64,000 bases of DNA from Pseudomonas chlororaphis (GCF_001921865.1 NZ_MSCT01000010.1:248001-312000), one strand, 5' to 3'. Shown: positions 9,256-22,431, counted from the stretch's first letter. The notes: a model not told the origin generated them from the sequence alone. A program made the numbers and translations.

Positions 9256-10668
9256 TCAACGGTTCAACGGGGCAACGAAACGGCTCTTGGCCACGCTGTA
9301 GACCCCGGGCTCGTCGCTGTCGATCACCTTGAACGACAGCTCCTGGGAACTGCTTTGCGGCTTGTCGGCGAGCATCGCCACCGACACCGGCAGGTCGACG
9401 ATTTCCCCCGGGGCCAGGCTGATCTGGTCCTTGCCTTGCAACTGGAAGCCGTCGCCGTCCACCAGTTGCAGGCGGTAATCCTGGCGCTGCTGGGTCTTGT
9501 TGATGATCTTCAGGCTGTAGATGTTCTCGATCTGGCCCAGGGCGTTCTCGCGGAACAGGCCGCGGTCCTTGCTGACGTCCAGCGAGACCATCGGCCGCTC
9601 CACCAGCGCCAGGGCCAGGGCGCCGATCATCACCAGCAGCACGGCGCTGTAGCCCACCAGGCGCGGGCGCAGCAGGTGGGTCTTGCCGCCCTGCAACTGG
9701 TGCTCGGAGGTATAGCTGATCAGGCCGCGGGCATAGCCCATCTTGTCCATGATCGAATCGCAGGCGTCGATGCACGCGGCGCAACCGATGCATTCCATCT
9801 GCAGGCCGTCGCGGATGTCGATGCCGGTCGGGCAGACCTGCACGCACAGCTGGCAGTCGATGCAGTCGCCGAGGCCGATGTCGGTGGGTTTCACGCCGCG
9901 TTTGCGCGGGCCGCGGATTTCGCCGCGGGCCGGGTCGTAGGAGATGGTCAGGGTGTCCTTGTCGAACATCACGCTCTGGAACCGCGCATACGGGCACATG
10001 TGCATGCACACCGCCTCGCGCAGCCAGCCGGCGTTGAGGTAGGTGGCGCCGGCGAAGAACAGCACCCAGAACAGGCTCACGCCGCCCAGTTGCAGGGTCA
10101 GCAGCTCTTCGGCCAGCGGCCGGATCGGGGTGAAGTAGCCGACGAAGGTCAGCCCGGTGAGCAGGCTGATGGCCAGCCACAGGGTGTGCTTGGCCGAGCG
10201 GCGGATCAGCTTGTTCAAGCTCCAGGGCGCAGCTTGGAGCTTGATGCGCTGGTTGCGCTCGCCCTCGGTGAGCTTCTCGCACCACATGAACAGCCAGGTC
10301 CAGGAACTTTGCGGGCAGGTGTAGCCGCACCAGACGCGGCCGGCGAACACGGTGATGGCGAACAGGCCGAAGGCGCAGATGATCAGCAGGCCCGAGAGCA
10401 GGATGAAATCCTGCGGCCAGAAGGTCGCGCCGAAGATATGGAATTTACTTTCCGCCAGGTCCCAGAGCACCGCCTGGCGGCCGCCCCAGTTCAACCACAC
10501 GGTGCCGAAGAACAGCAGGAACAGGAAACCCGCGCCGCTCATGCGCAAGGTGCGGAACAAGCCGGTGAAGCTGCGGGTGTGGATCAGGTTGTCGCTGGAT
10601 TTGGCCTTCGTCTTTGGGCGCGCAGGCTCGAATGTTTCTACTAATCGGACGGGGATTCTTTCGCTCAT
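9256..10668 (-). CDS. ccoG: Cytochrome c oxidase accessory protein CcoG (RdxA/RdxB/FixG family)
   Basis: 470 residues. A membrane-anchored polyferredoxin that helps assemble cbb3-type cytochrome oxidase by reducing copper. N-terminal membrane segments frame CGYTCPQSSW and CMHMCPYARF; two 4Fe-4S ferredoxin motifs follow (CIDCQLCVQVCP and CIGCAACIDACD), then a further membrane helix and an immunoglobulin-like C-terminal domain. I chose the ATG giving MSERIPV, the start typical of Pseudomonas homologues; an ATG 24 nt upstream is in frame. No ccoNOPQ or ccoIS genes are in the window, so this may be a detached second copy. No clear ANR box was seen upstream. Confidence 0.9.
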   Translation of the reverse strand: MSERIPVRLVETFEPARPKTKAKSSDNLIHTRSFTGLFRTLRMSGAGFLFLLFFGTVWLNWGGRQAVLWDLAESKFHIFGATFWPQDFILLSGLLIICAFGLFAITVFAGRVWCGYTCPQSSWTWLFMWCEKLTEGERNQRIKLQAAPWSLNKLIRRSAKHTLWLAISLLTGLTFVGYFTPIRPLAEELLTLQLGGVSLFWVLFFAGATYLNAGWLREAVCMHMCPYARFQSVMFDKDTLTISYDPARGEIRGPRKRGVKPTDIGLGDCIDCQLCVQVCPTGIDIRDGLQMECIGCAACIDACDSIMDKMGYARGLISYTSEHQLQGGKTHLLRPRLVGYSAVLLVMIGALALALVERPMVSLDVSKDRGLFRENALGQIENIYSLKIINKTQQRQDYRLQLVDGDGFQLQGKDQISLAPGEIVDLPVSVAMLADKPQSSSQELSFKVIDSDEPGVYSVAKSRFVAPLNR

Positions 10669-10875
10669 GGTCGTTCGCTCATCAGCCTCCATCAGGCCGA
10701 TGAACTATGCCCAGCGATCTGTTTGCATAACAGACTCAGGTATTGCAATAAAAAGCAGATCAGATGTGTAGTTGGCGGCGCCCTGCGACAACTTGCCATA
10801 CCCGGCCGAACCCCCGTCAGCAGGCGGCGGGAGCCTCTGGCACAGGCGTGTGCGGGGCGCCGTGACGCAGATCAG

Positions 10876-11148
10876 TCAAATCACCGAATCACTGAGGGTG
10901 GGCCCAGGTGACGTCGGCCGTCGGCAGCGCCTGCTACGGTCGATGCCTCGGCTTCTGCCGCGGTGATGCCGGGCGGCCACCACTGGCGCCGGGTCGCCGG
11001 GCGGATCGACCCTGGGCGGCGGAGCGCTTTCCGGCGGTTCCTGTTCGGGCACCGGCTGGGGTTGGGGTTGGGGTTGGGGCTCGGGCGGCGGCAAGGTCGG
11101 GTGGTCGATGTTCGGATCGGGGGTTTGCGCCGGGATCGGAATATTCAT
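10876..11148 (-). CDS. Small proline-rich protein with Arg-rich tail
   Basis: 90 residues, unrecognised. The first ~55 residues are dominated by Pro, Gln and Glu (MNIPIPAQTPDPNIDH, then runs of PQPQPQP and PPP); the last ~30 are rich in Arg (HHRGRSRG, DRSRRCRR). A strong AAAGGAGG ribosome site 8 nt before the ATG supports expression. The reading frame continues far upstream antisense to glgE, so codon bias alone would not prove it. There is no signal peptide or membrane segment. The abrupt composition change near residue 56 could reflect a frameshift replacing the original tail. It faces away from glgE across a shared 210-bp upstream region. Confidence 0.7.
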   Translation of the reverse strand: MNIPIPAQTPDPNIDHPTLPPPEPQPQPQPQPVPEQEPPESAPPPRVDPPGDPAPVVAARHHRGRSRGIDRSRRCRRPTSPGPTLSDSVI

Positions 11149-11358
11149 CGTTATGGCCTCCTTTGTGCTTGGCTTTGTCCCTGAGTGGACCGTCGACGCG
11201 GCGATTTGATTCCCCTGCGCGAGGCCAGGCAAATCCGCCTGAACTTTCCCGGCGTCGGCGTCTCGGAACCTAAGTGTCGTGTCGATCCGCAAGCACCGGC
11301 GCGGCGCTGCGACAGACCAGCTACAGAGCGTCCATGGGGCGTAAAGGGGTGAGGCTCG

Positions 11359-13374
11359 ATGACTGCCGAAAAACCGACCGAACTGCACGACCATCCGCAC
11401 ATGCATGCGCACATGCCGCTGTCGCAGGCCTTGCTGTTGCCACGGATCGCCATCGAAAACACCCGGCCGCAGATCGACGGCGGGCGTTTCGCGGTCAAGG
11501 CGGTGGCGGGGCAAGTGGTGCGGGTCAGCAGCAAGGTGTTCGCCGACGGCCACGACGTGCTGGCGGTACGCATCCGTTGGCGCGCCGACGCCGATGCCGA
11601 CAGCCGCTGGCACAGGGCAACCATGGAGGACCTGGGCAACGACGGCTGGGGCGGCCATTTCAGCGTCGCCGGCCAGGGCCGCTACCGGTATTGCATCGAA
11701 GCCTGGGTCGATCAGTTCGCCAGCTTCTGCTACGAGCTGCGCAAGAAGCACCAGGCCGGCGTGGCGGTCAGCCTCGAATTGCAGGAGGGCCGCAACCAGG
11801 TGCAACAGGCCGCCGAGCGCAGCGACGGGCCGCTGCGCGAGCAACTGCTGGCGCTGCACCAGGAGCTGGCGACGCTGTTGGAAACCGAGCAGGTGGCCTT
11901 GTTCCTCGATCCGCGCAGCGCGCGGCTGATGGCCGAGGCCGACCACCGTCCCTACCTGAGCCTGAGCCCGGAATACCCGCTGGACGTGGAGCGCGAACGC
12001 GCGCAGTTCGCCAGCTGGTATGAGCTGTTTCCCCGCTCGATCACCGACGATCCCGCCCGCCACGGCACCTTCGACGCTGTCCATTCGCGCCTGGCGACGA
12101 TCCGCGACATGGGCTTCGACGTGCTCTATTTTCCGCCGATCCACCCCATTGGCCGGCGCTTTCGCAAGGGCCGCAACAATTCCCTGACCGCCGGTCCCGA
12201 CGAGCCAGGCAGCCCGTACGCGATCGGCAGCGAGGAGGGCGGCCACGAGGCGATCCACCCGCAGCTCGGCAGCCGCGACGACTTCCGGCGCCTGGTGGCG
12301 GCGGCGGCCGAACATGGCCTGGAGATCGCCCTGGATTTCGCCATCCAGTGTTCCCAGGACCACCCCTGGCTCACGCAGCATCCGGGCTGGTTCAACTGGC
12401 GCCCGGACGGCAGCATCAAATACGCCGAGAACCCGCCGAAGAAATACCAGGACATCGTCAACGTCGACTTCTATGCCGCGGACGCCATCCCCGGCCTGTG
12501 GCTGGAGCTGCGCGACATCGTGGTCGGCTGGGTCGAGGAGGGGGTGAAGATCTTTCGCGTCGACAACCCCCACACCAAGCCGCTGCCGTTCTGGCAATGG
12601 CTGATCGCCGATGTGCGCGCGCAGTACCCGGAGACGATCTTCCTCGCCGAAGCCTTCACCACGCCGGCGATGATGGCGCGCCTGGGCAAGGTCGGTTACT
12701 CCCAGAGCTACACCTACTTCACCTGGCGCAACACCAAGAGCGAGCTGGCGAGCTACCTCACCGAGCTGAACCAGTCGCCGTGGCGCGAGTGCTTCCGGCC
12801 GAACTTCTTCGTCAATACGCCGGATATCAACCCGTTCTTCCTGCACGAGTCGGGCCGCCCGGGGTTTCTCATCCGCGCCGCCCTGGCGACCATGGGCTCG
12901 GGCCTGTGGGGCATGTATTCGGGGTTCGAGCTGTGCGAGGCGGCGCCGATCCCGGGCAAGGAGGAGTACCTGGATTCGGAGAAATACCAGCTGCGCCCGC
13001 GGGACTTCGAGGCCCCCGGCAACATCATCGCCGAGATCGCCCAGCTCAACCGCATCCGCCGGCAGAACCCGGCGCTGCACACACACCTGGGCCTGCAGCT
13101 GTACAACGCGTGGAACGACAACATCCTGTATTTCGGCAAGCGCACCGCCGACCGCGGCAACTTCATCCTGGTGGCGGTCAGCCTCGACCCGTTCAACGCC
13201 CAGGAAGCGCATTTCGAGCTGCCGCTGTGGGAGCTGGGCCTGCCCGACGACGCCCAGACCCAGGGCGAGGACTTGATGAACGGCCATCGCTGGACCTGGT
13301 ACGGCAAGGTCCAGTTCATGCGGATCGAACCCTGGCGGCAGCCGTTCGGTATCTGGCGCCTCAGCGTTATCTGA
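11359..13374 (+). CDS. glgE: Alpha-1,4-glucan:maltose-1-phosphate maltosyltransferase GlgE
   Basis: 671 residues, GH13_3 family. Transfers maltose from maltose-1-phosphate to the end of an alpha-1,4-glucan, releasing phosphate. An N-terminal beta-sandwich domain precedes the catalytic barrel. Seen motifs: VLYFPPIHPIGRRFRKGRNN, the nucleophile region FRVDNPHTKP, the acid/base region FLAEAFT and the FFVNTPDINPFF stretch, all characteristic of GlgE. An AGGGGTGAGG site precedes the ATG. It is followed by treS-maltokinase, which makes the maltose-1-phosphate, and by glgB, which branches the product: the complete GlgE pathway order. Confidence 0.95.
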   Translation: MTAEKPTELHDHPHMHAHMPLSQALLLPRIAIENTRPQIDGGRFAVKAVAGQVVRVSSKVFADGHDVLAVRIRWRADADADSRWHRATMEDLGNDGWGGHFSVAGQGRYRYCIEAWVDQFASFCYELRKKHQAGVAVSLELQEGRNQVQQAAERSDGPLREQLLALHQELATLLETEQVALFLDPRSARLMAEADHRPYLSLSPEYPLDVERERAQFASWYELFPRSITDDPARHGTFDAVHSRLATIRDMGFDVLYFPPIHPIGRRFRKGRNNSLTAGPDEPGSPYAIGSEEGGHEAIHPQLGSRDDFRRLVAAAAEHGLEIALDFAIQCSQDHPWLTQHPGWFNWRPDGSIKYAENPPKKYQDIVNVDFYAADAIPGLWLELRDIVVGWVEEGVKIFRVDNPHTKPLPFWQWLIADVRAQYPETIFLAEAFTTPAMMARLGKVGYSQSYTYFTWRNTKSELASYLTELNQSPWRECFRPNFFVNTPDINPFFLHESGRPGFLIRAALATMGSGLWGMYSGFELCEAAPIPGKEEYLDSEKYQLRPRDFEAPGNIIAEIAQLNRIRRQNPALHTHLGLQLYNAWNDNILYFGKRTADRGNFILVAVSLDPFNAQEAHFELPLWELGLPDDAQTQGEDLMNGHRWTWYGKVQFMRIEPWRQPFGIWRLSVI

Positions 13375-13422
13375 TTCGATCCTTCGCCGTCTCGACAGCG
13401 GCGGCAGGTGGAGCGTGATCGA

Positions 13423-13531
13423 TGTAGCCGCTGCCGCAGGCTGCGATCGGCCCGGAACGGGACGTGCTCTTGAGGCCCTTGAAGGCCCTGCGGGCCTTGT
13501 CGCAGCCTCGCGGGCTCGGCAGCGGCTACAG
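13423..13531. repeat. ~105-bp intergenic repeat, copy 1 (before treS)
   Basis: TGTAGCCGCTGCCGCAGG then GGCCCGGAACGGG and a CCTTGAAGGCCCTGCGGGCC hairpin, ending in GGCAGCGGCTACA. The same series, in the same orientation, recurs at 19274 just after glgB, so the treS-glgB pair is bracketed by direct repeats. Confidence 0.85.
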
Positions 13532-13565
13532 GGGCGCGAACCATTGAATTTTTCAGGAGCATGCA

Positions 13566-16909
<3,344 letters not shown>

Positions 16910-16913
<4 letters not shown>

Positions 16914-19138
16914 GTTTCTCGAACAAGGAACAGGGTGAAGTCCGGCAGGCCATGCCCGCCGCCAAGGAAATCGAGGCGCTGCTGCGCGCCGAACACCAGG
17001 ACCCCTTTGCCGTGCTCGGCCCCCATGGCGACGGTGCCGGCGGCCAGTTCGTCCGCGCCTTCCTGCCGGGCGCCTTGAGTGTGCAGGTGCTGGCCCGCGA
17101 CAGCGGGGAGGTGCTGGGCAGCCTGAACGGCACCGAGGTGCCGGGGTTGTTCGTCGGGCACTTCGCCCCGGCCCAGGCCTATCTGTTGCGCACGCAATGG
17201 GCCGGCGGCGAGCAGATCGGCGAAGACCCCTATAGTTTCGGCCCGTTGCTGGGGGAGATGGATTTGTACCTGTTCGCCGAGGGCAACCATCGCGACCTCG
17301 GCGCCTGCCTCGGCGCGCAGTTGCACAGGGTGGACGGCGTCGCCGGGGTGCGTTTCGCGGTCTGGGCGCCGAACGCGCGACGGGTCTCGGTGGTCGGCGA
17401 CTTCAACGTCTGGGACGGGCGCCGGCACCCGATGCGCCTGCGCCATCCGACCGGAGTCTGGGAGCTGTTCATTCCGCGCCTGGGTCCGGGCGAAGCCTAT
17501 AAATACGAAATCCTCGGCGCCCATGGCATCCTGCCGCTGAAGGCCGACCCGATGGCGCTGGCCACCCAGTTGCCGCCGGACACCGCCTCGAAAGTCGCCG
17601 CGCCGCTGGCCATCGACTGGCAGGACCAGGAGTGGATGCAGGCCCGCGGCGAGCGCCAGCGGGTGGATGCGCCGCTGGCCATCTACGAGCTGCACGCCGG
17701 CTCCTGGCAGTGCGAGGTGGACGACCTGGGCGACGTGGCGCGCCAGTACGACTGGCACGAGCTGGCCGAACGGCTGATTCCCTATGTGCAAGAGCTGGGC
17801 TTCAGCCATATCGAGCTGATGCCGATCATGGAGCACCCCTTCGGCGGTTCCTGGGGCTACCAGCCGCTGTCGCAATTCGCCCCGAGCGCCCGTTACGGCA
17901 GCGCCGACGACTTCGCGGCCTTCGTCAACGCCTGCCACCGGGCGGGCATCGGCGTGATTCTCGACTGGGTGCCGGCGCATTTTCCCACCGACGCCCACGG
18001 CCTGGCGCAGTTCGACGGTACGGCCCTGTATGAATACGGCAACCCGCTGGAAGGGTTCCACCAGGACTGGGACACCCTGATCTACAACCTGGGGCGCACC
18101 GAGGTCCACGGTTTCATGCTGGCGTCGGCGCTGCACTGGCTCAAGCATTTCCATGTCGACGGCTTGCGGGTGGATGCCGTGGCCTCGATGCTCTATCGCG
18201 ACTATTCGCGCAATGCCGGGGAGTGGGTGCCCAACCGCCATGGCGGGCGCGAGAACCTCGAGGCCATCGATTTCTTGCGCCACCTCAACGACGTGGTGGC
18301 GCTCGAGGCGCCGGGCGCGCTGGTGATCGCTGAGGAGTCCACGGCCTGGCCCGGGGTCAGCCAGGGCACCCAGCAGGGCGGCCTGGGCTTTGCCTACAAA
18401 TGGAACATGGGCTGGATGCACGACTCGCTGCACTACATCCAGCAGGACCCGGTGTACCGCGCCCACCACCACAACGAGTTGAGCTTCGGCCTGGTCTACG
18501 CCTGGTCCGAGCGCTTCATCCTGCCGATCTCCCACGACGAAGTGGTGCACGGCAAGCATTCGTTGATCGACAAGATGCCCGGCGATCGCTGGCAGAAGTT
18601 CGCCAACCTGCGGGCCTACCTGAGTTTCATGTGGGCGCACCCGGGCAAGAAGCTGCTGTTCATGGGCTGCGAGTTCGGCCAGTGGCGCGAGTGGAACCAC
18701 GACCAGCAACTGGACTGGTACCTGCTGCAATACCCCGAGCACCGCGGCGTGCAGAAGCTGGTGGGCGACCTCAACCGGCTGTACCGCGAGCATCCGGCGC
18801 TGCACGACCAGGACGACGTGCCCCAGGGGTTCCAGTGGCTGATCGGCGACGACGCGATCAACAGCGTCTACGCCTGGCTGCGCTGGAGCAAGGACGGCAA
18901 GCCGCTGCTGGTGGTGGCCAACTTCACCCCGGTGCCGCGCCAGGCCTACCGGGTCGGCGTGCCGTTCGCCGGGCGCTGGAGCGAATTGATCAACAGCGAC
19001 GCCGCCACCTACGCCGGTTCCAACTACGGCAACGGCGGCGGGGCGTTCACCGAAGACCAGCCGAGCCATGGCCAGGCCCTGTCGCTGGCGTTGAACCTGC
19101 CGCCGTTGGCGGTGTTGATCCTGCAGCCCGAGGGTTGA
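16910..19138 (+). CDS. glgB: 1,4-alpha-glucan branching enzyme GlgB
   Basis: 742 residues, full length for the GH13_9 family with two N-terminal carbohydrate-binding modules. Cuts an alpha-1,4 chain and rejoins it as an alpha-1,6 branch. Catalytic stretches seen: [16 protein letters not shown] (nucleophile Asp), [13 protein letters not shown] (Glu acid/base) and [15 protein letters not shown]. The PFGGSWGYQ substrate-loop motif is present. Last gene of the glgE-treS-glgB series, starting inside the treS stop codon. Confidence 0.95.
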
Positions 19139-19163
19139 TGCGGCTGGCCGCTGCCGGCAGCGG

Positions 19164-19228
19164 ATCGCGAGCAAGCTCGCTCCTACAAGGGTTGCGCCGG
19201 CCCCTGTAGGAGCGAGCTTGCTCGCGAT
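19164..19228. repeat. Inverted REP pair (BIME-like)
   Basis: ATCGCGAGCAAGCTCGCTCC and its inverse separated by about 25 nt, 25 nt after the glgB stop. Same doublet as at 9162 and 48568. Confidence 0.85.
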
Positions 19229-19273
19229 GCCATCCGCCCAGACACCACAAACGGTCGCTGAAAATCCAATCCC

Positions 19274-19370
19274 TGTAGCCGCTGCCGCAGGCTGCGCACG
19301 GCCCGGAACGGGGCGCGCCCTTGAGCCTTTGAAGGCCCTGCGGGCCTTACCGCAACCGGGCGGGTCTTGA
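19274..19370. repeat. ~100-bp intergenic repeat, copy 2 (after glgB)
   Basis: Second copy of the element at 13423: TGTAGCCGCTGCCGCAGGC, GGCCCGGAACGGGGC and TTGAAGGCCCTGCGGGCC. Its 3' end has diverged. It lies between the glgB end and the convergent autotransporter-like gene. Confidence 0.8.
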
Positions 19371-19375
19371 GGGCT

Positions 19376-20422
19376 TTACCAGCGCATCCGCACCCCCAGG
19401 CTGCCGATCAGTCCGTTGAGGTCGTTGTCGTCGACGTCGCTGCTGTAGTCGGCGCTGACGTACAGGCTGACCGTGGGGGTGAGCCGGGCAACCAGGCCCA
19501 GGCCGACTTCGACGGTGGAGGATTTGCGGCTGCTGCTGATCTTGTCGACCTTGTCCAGGGTCAGGACGTCGCCGCTGTACACCGTGTGCCACAAGCTGGT
19601 GCGCAGATAGGGCTCCAGCGAGCGCCCGGCGACTTCGTAACTGCCTTGCAGGCGGGCGCCGACCCGGCCGCTCCACGAGTTCAGGTTGCCGGCGGAACTG
19701 TTGCCGCTGCCGGCGTTCGGGTTGTCCAGGCTCAGGCGCTGGTTGATCAATTGCGCCTGGGGTTCGACCACCCAGTTGTCGCTGATGCCGATGGGAATCC
19801 CGCCTTGCACCGAGAGGGTCACCGCGCTGCCCTCGGCGGCCTGGCGCTGGCCCTGCTCGGTGCGGCTGAAGCCGCTGACCCGGGCGCCGCTGGCCGACAG
19901 GTCGACGTGCCAGCCCTGGGCGCCGGTCAGGCTCCAGAACGCGCCGAGGCTTTGGCCCTGGACGTTGAAGCTGTCGTTGCGCGGGTCGCTGAAGCCGCCG
20001 AGAATCCCCTGGCTATTGGCCTGGAACTGGCTCTGGCCGCCCAACAGGCCGATGCGCTGGGTTTGCCCGCCGCTGCTTTCCAGGGTGTAGAGCACCGGGC
20101 CTGCGGGCCGGTCGTTGAAGCCGCCGGCAAAACGCGAACCCAGGTAGCCGACTTCGATCGGCTGCGCCACGGGCCCGTGGACCGGGTCCCAGGCTTGCGG
20201 GCTGCCGCTGGCCAGGCCCAGGCTGTTGCGTGCGAAAGGGGCCAGGGGCGCGCCGCTCACGGGCGCGGGAAAGCCACTCAGGGTCAGGTCCTGGCGATAC
20301 CAGGGCTGGGCCTGGTCGTCGGCCGAGGCCGCTTTTACCTCCATGGAAGAGCACAGCAACAGCGAGGCCGAAGCCGTGCACAGAATGAATTTGATCTCTT
20401 GTGGGGTGAGTGAAGTTTTCAT
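19376..20422 (-). CDS. Short autotransporter-type outer-membrane beta-barrel protein
   Basis: 348 residues. A Sec-type signal is probable (basic start, then ILCTASASLLLCSS, ending near VKAASA). The remainder has alternating hydrophobic strands and a last strand GSLGVRMRW ending in an aromatic residue, the BAM recognition signature. The barrel (from about residue 85) resembles the autotransporter barrel of type V systems, but only ~60 residues sit before it, so there is no real passenger. It may be a stand-alone barrel or the remnant of a longer autotransporter. The ATG follows ACCTCC-complement (a GGAGGT site). Function unknown. Confidence 0.7.
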   Translation of the reverse strand: MKTSLTPQEIKFILCTASASLLLCSSMEVKAASADDQAQPWYRQDLTLSGFPAPVSGAPLAPFARNSLGLASGSPQAWDPVHGPVAQPIEVGYLGSRFAGGFNDRPAGPVLYTLESSGGQTQRIGLLGGQSQFQANSQGILGGFSDPRNDSFNVQGQSLGAFWSLTGAQGWHVDLSASGARVSGFSRTEQGQRQAAEGSAVTLSVQGGIPIGISDNWVVEPQAQLINQRLSLDNPNAGSGNSSAGNLNSWSGRVGARLQGSYEVAGRSLEPYLRTSLWHTVYSGDVLTLDKVDKISSSRKSSTVEVGLGLVARLTPTVSLYVSADYSSDVDDNDLNGLIGSLGVRMRW

Positions 20423-20781
20423 GGAGGTCTACCTTGCAATCGCATGCCATATCTCGCTGTGGCGTCTCTCCTACCCCGAATGAGGGGCGACCGAGTTCGT
20501 TGAGGCAAGGCCCGGCGACCCGCTGTGCAGCAGGTATTTCGAGGCTTGCCCCGGGCTGTGTTTCCGGGGGTAGTACGTTCTAGCTAAGGAGACGCGCACG
20601 CCTGCGTCAAGAAAATGACCGACAAATGGCATGGTTAATTCAGGCGGTGTAACTGTCTGAAAAAGCGCGATTATCTAAGTGATTGTTTATGCGGAAAATC
20701 GCCGGAAACGCGCATTTTCGGTAGTCGGCTACCGACTCGCCGGGGCCCGGGCCAATTGTCGAATCCGCGTCCGGCCAGGGT
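20423..20781. other. Intergenic region upstream of the beta-barrel gene
   Basis: 359 nt, more AT-rich than the neighbourhood, with no credible reading frame. It contains a small perfect hairpin TCGGTAG-TCGG-CTACCGA at 20718-20735, 46 nt beyond the EEP-family stop codon. Promoter elements for the barrel gene are expected here but none is clear. Confidence 0.5.
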
Positions 20782-21582
20782 TCAGATATGCACTTGCACC
20801 GCCAGCGGCAGGTGGTCGGAGAGGTGAGGCCAGGGCTTGTGCCCGAGGACCTGCGGCGCATGGCTGCTGGCGTTGCGCAGGTAGATGCGGTCCAGGCGCA
20901 GCAACGGCCAGCGGGCCGGGTAGGTCTTGGCCGGGTGGCCCAGGTGGCGCTCGAAGGCTTCGTGCAGGTCGTCGCGCCGGGCGAGGGTGGCGTTGCCGTG
21001 CAACTGCCAGTCGTTGAAGTCGCCGGCGATGATCACCGGCGCCTGGGCCGGCAACGACTCCAGCAACTGGCACAACAGCGCCAACTGCAACTGGCGGTGG
21101 CTTTCCAGCAGGCTCAGGTGCACGCAGATGGCGTGGACTTCGGCATGTCCTGGCACGTCCAGCACGCAATGCAGCAGCCCGCGGCGTTCCGGGCCGGTGA
21201 TCGAGACATCGAGGGTGCGGTACTGGCGGATCGGGTATTTCGACAGCAGGGCGTTGCCGTGGTGGCCGTCGGGGTAGACCGCGTTGCGCCCGTAGGCGTA
21301 GTCGCTCCACAGGCTGTCGGCGAGAAATTCGTATTGCGACGGCTGCGGCCCGTTGTTGTAGCGGTTGGTGGGGCGGTCGTGTTCGCCCAGCACTTCCTGG
21401 AGAAACACCAGGTCGGCCTGGGTACTGCGCACCGCGTCGCGCAGCTCCGGGAGGATGAAGCGGCGGTTCAGGGCGGTGAAACCCTTGTGGGTGTTGACGG
21501 TCAGGATGCGCAGGCGACGGATCGCCGGGGTCTCGTCTGCCGGAGCCGGCGGGACGGGGCGCCTGGTTGAATCGGTGCTCAC
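20782..21582 (-). CDS. Endonuclease/exonuclease/phosphatase (EEP) family protein
   Basis: 266 residues. EEP-fold metal-dependent phosphodiesterase: the ordered motifs are LTVNTHKGF (Asn metal site), FLQEVLGEHD (Glu metal ligand), ICVHLSLLESHRQLQ, IIAGDFNDW (Asp/Asn pair) and LSDHLPLAVQV (catalytic His). Relatives include DNases, sphingomyelinases and phosphoinositide phosphatases. No signal peptide, so probably cytoplasmic. I chose the GTG at 21582 because GAGGAG sits 5 nt before it; a GTG 6 nt earlier has no room for a ribosome site. It follows the PIG-L-like gene on the same strand by 93 nt. Confidence 0.85.
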   Translation of the reverse strand: MSTDSTRRPVPPAPADETPAIRRLRILTVNTHKGFTALNRRFILPELRDAVRSTQADLVFLQEVLGEHDRPTNRYNNGPQPSQYEFLADSLWSDYAYGRNAVYPDGHHGNALLSKYPIRQYRTLDVSITGPERRGLLHCVLDVPGHAEVHAICVHLSLLESHRQLQLALLCQLLESLPAQAPVIIAGDFNDWQLHGNATLARRDDLHEAFERHLGHPAKTYPARWPLLRLDRIYLRNASSHAPQVLGHKPWPHLSDHLPLAVQVHI

Positions 21583-21675
21583 GCTCACTCCTCGTCATCA
21601 GGGCGGTTATGCAGGCGACTGACGCTGTGTCGGTCAGTTCAGGGTTTTTCCCCGGCGGCGCGCGCCGGGGCGGGG

Positions 21676-22431
21676 TTACATGAAAATGATCTCGTAGGAC
21701 TGGCGCAGCCGCTCCAGCACGATCGGCGTCAGCGTCGGGGCCAGGCCGATGCCCGGGTCGCCCTGCAATTGGCTGGCATAGGCGTGTGCCGCGTGGCGCT
21801 TGCGGGCCACGGTCCAGGTGTCGAGGCGCAATTTGCGCGCGCGGTGCCAGGGCAACTGGTGTTCGTCGCGCGCTGGCCAGTGCCAGGCCCAGACCGGCAC
21901 CTCGTGGAACGCCACGCCCACCCGCGCCGCGGCCTTGGCGCTGGCGCGGCCGACGGCGTCGTGATCGTCGTTGCCGTCCTCGCGCCAGGTGCTGAACACC
22001 ACGTCGTCGGGGCGCAGGTAGCGGCCGATGAACTGGCTCAGCTGGTGTTCGCGGTCCTGCAGCGCATTGTCGGCGAACCCGCCGCGAATCCACTTCAGGC
22101 TGTGCAGGGGCAAACCCAGGCGGCGCAGGGCCTCGACGCTCTCCTGAGGGCGAAACACGCTCAGGCGTCGCTCCGACCACAGGTCGGAACCGGGGTGGCT
22201 GGCGCTGCCGTCGGTGACGGAAATCAGTTGCAGCGGGTGGCCGTGATGGGCCAGCACCTGCAGCAAGCCGCCGCAGGTCAGCACTTCGTCGCCGGGGTGC
22301 GGGGCGATGACCACCGCGCGCGCGCCGGCGGGCACCAGGCTGGCGATGTTGATGGGCGGTACGTCGGGTAGCTGGCGGGAGCCGTTCCAGATCTGCTCCG
22401 GCCAGGTGTCGCTCAGGGGTATGGGTCTCAT
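21676..22431 (-). CDS. PIG-L/LmbE-family deacetylase-like protein with altered catalytic motif
   Basis: 251 residues. The fold signature is clear: VVIAPHPGDEVLTCGGLL, VSVTDGSASHP-like segment, and DDHDAVGRASAKAA. PIG-L enzymes are zinc-dependent N-deacetylases of amino sugars such as GlcNAc-inositol. The family motif is HPDDE, whose first Asp is the general base; here it reads HPGDE, so the zinc ligands remain but the base is Gly. It may act on another substrate, use another base or be inactive. The ATG giving MRPIPLSD is chosen, with AAGGA 10 nt upstream. Neighbours are an EEP protein and glgX. Confidence 0.8.
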   Translation of the reverse strand: MRPIPLSDTWPEQIWNGSRQLPDVPPINIASLVPAGARAVVIAPHPGDEVLTCGGLLQVLAHHGHPLQLISVTDGSASHPGSDLWSERRLSVFRPQESVEALRRLGLPLHSLKWIRGGFADNALQDREHQLSQFIGRYLRPDDVVFSTWREDGNDDHDAVGRASAKAAARVGVAFHEVPVWAWHWPARDEHQLPWHRARKLRLDTWTVARKRHAAHAYASQLQGDPGIGLAPTLTPIVLERLRQSYEIIFM

